A stretch of DNA of 62,325 nucleotides from CAZUGO01 sp964619935 (lineage in GTDB: Bacteria > Planctomycetota > Phycisphaerae > UBA1845 > CAIVHJ01), in assembly GCA_964619935.1 (NCBI GenBank), contig CAZUGO010000001.1:1-62325 (forward strand), given 5' to 3'. The notes below the pieces were generated by a model, which saw only the letters and a list, made by a program, of their open reading frames with translations, ran no database searches and was not told the DNA's origin. Both the position numbers and the translations under genes were made by a program. How positions within the stretch are numbered: position 1 is the first letter of the stretch; the number at the start of each line of letters is the position of its first letter. Of the stretch, positions 61,115 through 62,325 are shown piece after piece.

Positions 61115-61726
61115 TCATCCCGGATCGGTAAACTCTGCCAGGTCGAGACAGACGCGGCCGGCACCGGCCTGGGTCAGCCGGCGCGGAGTACAGACTCCGC
61201 CGGCGACGCCGATGACGGTCAGCCCCACTGCGTCTGCCGCGCGGGTCAGCCCCTCCGAGCCGCAGAGCACGGTGCTCGGCGCGCCGGCGGTCAGCTTCAG
61301 CAACTGGGCGGCACGGTTGGATGGTTGCTGGGCGATGGCGTGCATCTCCGCAAAGCAGTCGGTCAGACCGCAGCGGTCCAGCCAGCGCTGCCGTGCACCG
61401 CGGTTGGAACCCAGGGTCACCAATACCCGGTCGGGAGCCCGTCCGAGGGTGATGACCTGCTCGCGTACATCCGCATGGGCTCGATAGCACTCGATCGCTT
61501 CATCGGCCTCCAGCAACTCGGGCAGTCGGCGTTCAAAGGTCTGAAGTTGTCGCGGATTGGCGTGGCGAACCAGTTGGCTGAGCGGGGCCGCGGTGCGCAG
61601 CACGCGCCAGAAAGTTGCCGGATCGGTGCGCGCGGTCTGGATTTCAGCCACTGCCTGGCCGTAGGCCCACCAGTATGCCGGTTGCAGATCGGCCAGAACC
61701 CCTTCCAGTTCAATCAGGACACGCAT
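61115..61726 (-). CDS. HAD-like hydrolase fold protein with degenerate active site
   Basis: 203 residues. The fold order is that of HAD phosphatases: a first motif LIELEGVLADLQPAYW, a cap with helices to about residue 90, motif II as VLVTLGSNRGARQRWL, and a last motif LCGSEGLTRAADAVGLTVIGVAGG. The nucleophile Asp of the normal DxDG is replaced by Glu (ELEG), and the metal-binding GD of the last motif by GS, so phosphatase activity is doubtful. GGGGAG lies close upstream of ATG 61726. Stands alone on its strand. Possibly a pseudoenzyme or regulator. Confidence 0.7.
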   Translation of the reverse strand: MRVLIELEGVLADLQPAYWWAYGQAVAEIQTARTDPATFWRVLRTAAPLSQLVRHANPRQLQTFERRLPELLEADEAIECYRAHADVREQVITLGRAPDRVLVTLGSNRGARQRWLDRCGLTDCFAEMHAIAQQPSNRAAQLLKLTAGAPSTVLCGSEGLTRAADAVGLTVIGVAGGVCTPRRLTQAGAGRVCLDLAEFTDPG

Positions 61727-62009
61727 GGTCTCCCCGAGCGCAACCCGGGTTGGGCCGCCACGATTTGGGCCACCGAGTCGCCGGGCATCATACCGGGTTG
61801 AAGCCGAACCGGCACCGGCGCGATGCCCCAAACCCCTATGCCAATGCTGACGCTGGGCTTGCGTCTGCCAAGCCCTCCCGGGGCGAGGTCCGGCAGGCCG
61901 CCGGTGTTCCATTCTCATCAATCTCTCACGATCATGGTGTTAGAACGTTGGGAGCGAGGCCGATGTCGCGGCCTCTCGGCAAGCACTCTCATGCACAAGG
62001 AGTTCGACG

Positions 62010-62325
62010 ATGAACACAACTGGCACGACTCATGGACGAACCGTTTTCGCATCACTCTGCGTCCTGACCATTGGGGGCTGGGCCGCGGCCACGGCCGACG
62101 TCCGAGTCGGCATGGACCAGGTACCGGAGGCAGCACGGGCGGCCCTGCAGCAAGCTGCCGGTGAGGCCCCGCTGCTCAAGGTCTCTCGCGAGCACAGCCA
62201 CGGCGTCACCGTGTACGAGGGCAAGTGGTCGCGTGACGGTGAGATCCACGAAGCCGAAGTCACCGCGGACGGCGCCCTCATAGAACTGGAAGAAGCCACG
62301 ACGCTCGAGCGCGTGCCGGCGGCAG
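62010..62325 (+). CDS. Secreted PepSY-like protein, 3' end cut by window edge
   Basis: 105 codons visible without a stop. AAGGAG lies seven bases before the ATG. Signal peptide (TVFASLCVLTIGGWAAATA), then a PepSY/BLIP-like unit: VPEAARAALQQAAGEAPLLKVSREHSHGVTVYEGKW and GEIHEAEVTADGALIELEE. Such domains of about 60 residues often come in pairs and are thought to inhibit or bind peptidases. The rest lies beyond the window. Confidence 0.75.
   Translation, partial: MNTTGTTHGRTVFASLCVLTIGGWAAATADVRVGMDQVPEAARAALQQAAGEAPLLKVSREHSHGVTVYEGKWSRDGEIHEAEVTADGALIELEEATTLERVPAA

Overview
The window is GC-rich bacterial chromosome, most likely from a Planctomycetota bacterium of the Phycisphaerae type. 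The grounds are: many secreted proteins ending in or containing a dockerin-like segment of the form NGVVNAADLAQLLGAWG; five PQQ-like beta-propeller proteins; an ECF sigma factor overlapping a planctomycete-style Ser/Thr kinase with TPR-like tail; and a fused PurS-PurL type FGAM synthetase. No rRNA, tRNA, CRISPR array, intact insertion sequence or phage gene was seen. The lineage is inferred from protein style, not from a marker gene.

Layout. (1) 1-819: 3'-truncated HAF-repeat secreted protein. (2) 878-9941, minus strand: a six-gene operon with three SPFH/HflK-HflC-type proteins, an ABC-2 ATPase and permease, and a large membrane-anchored protein; a lone ABC-2 permease is divergent at 10076. 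(3) 11502-15133: purQ and purL, whose true start appears to be a non-standard codon upstream. (4) 15329-17624: rmlA-rmlC-rmlB for dTDP-4-keto-deoxyhexose. (5) 17691-35321, minus strand, a long near-continuous gene train. Its core (23154-30122, mostly 1-4 base overlaps) holds a halogenase-like flavoprotein, a chorismate-lyase-like protein, a HemW-like radical SAM protein, an iron alcohol dehydrogenase, a LuxC/EhpG-like acyl reductase and a PaaK/EhpF-like adenylating enzyme. It is flanked by a second PaaK-like ligase, a hotdog thioesterase, a sodium:solute symporter with its small partner, an EamA-like protein and four secreted beta-propellers. I read it as a candidate pathway that makes an aromatic acid, activates it, reduces it to aldehyde and alcohol, and may halogenate it. 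This is the best candidate here for an undescribed system. (6) 35638-41108: glycosyltransferase, LolD-like ATPase and very large FtsX-like permease. (7) 41120-45372: secreted protein, fifth beta-propeller, cation/proton antiporter. (8) 45456-53718: M6 metalloprotease with VWA and Cys-rich tail, another dockerin-like secreted protein, the Ser/Thr kinase and ECF sigma factor. (9) 54120-57123: a zone of gene remnants (RDD and ChaN-like halves fused out of frame, a membrane gene with an internal TGA, a nucleotide-kinase-like 3' fragment) and a 15-copy 22-bp tandem repeat. (10) 57126-62325: a second HAF-repeat protein, a Cys-rich secreted protein, a HAD-like protein lacking its catalytic Asp, and the start of a PepSY-like protein.

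Two themes recur. A Cys-rich module with an FCC-x3-WD core is shared by three unrelated secreted proteins. Two separate tandem arrays, 45 kb apart and unrelated in sequence, both have a 22-bp period.
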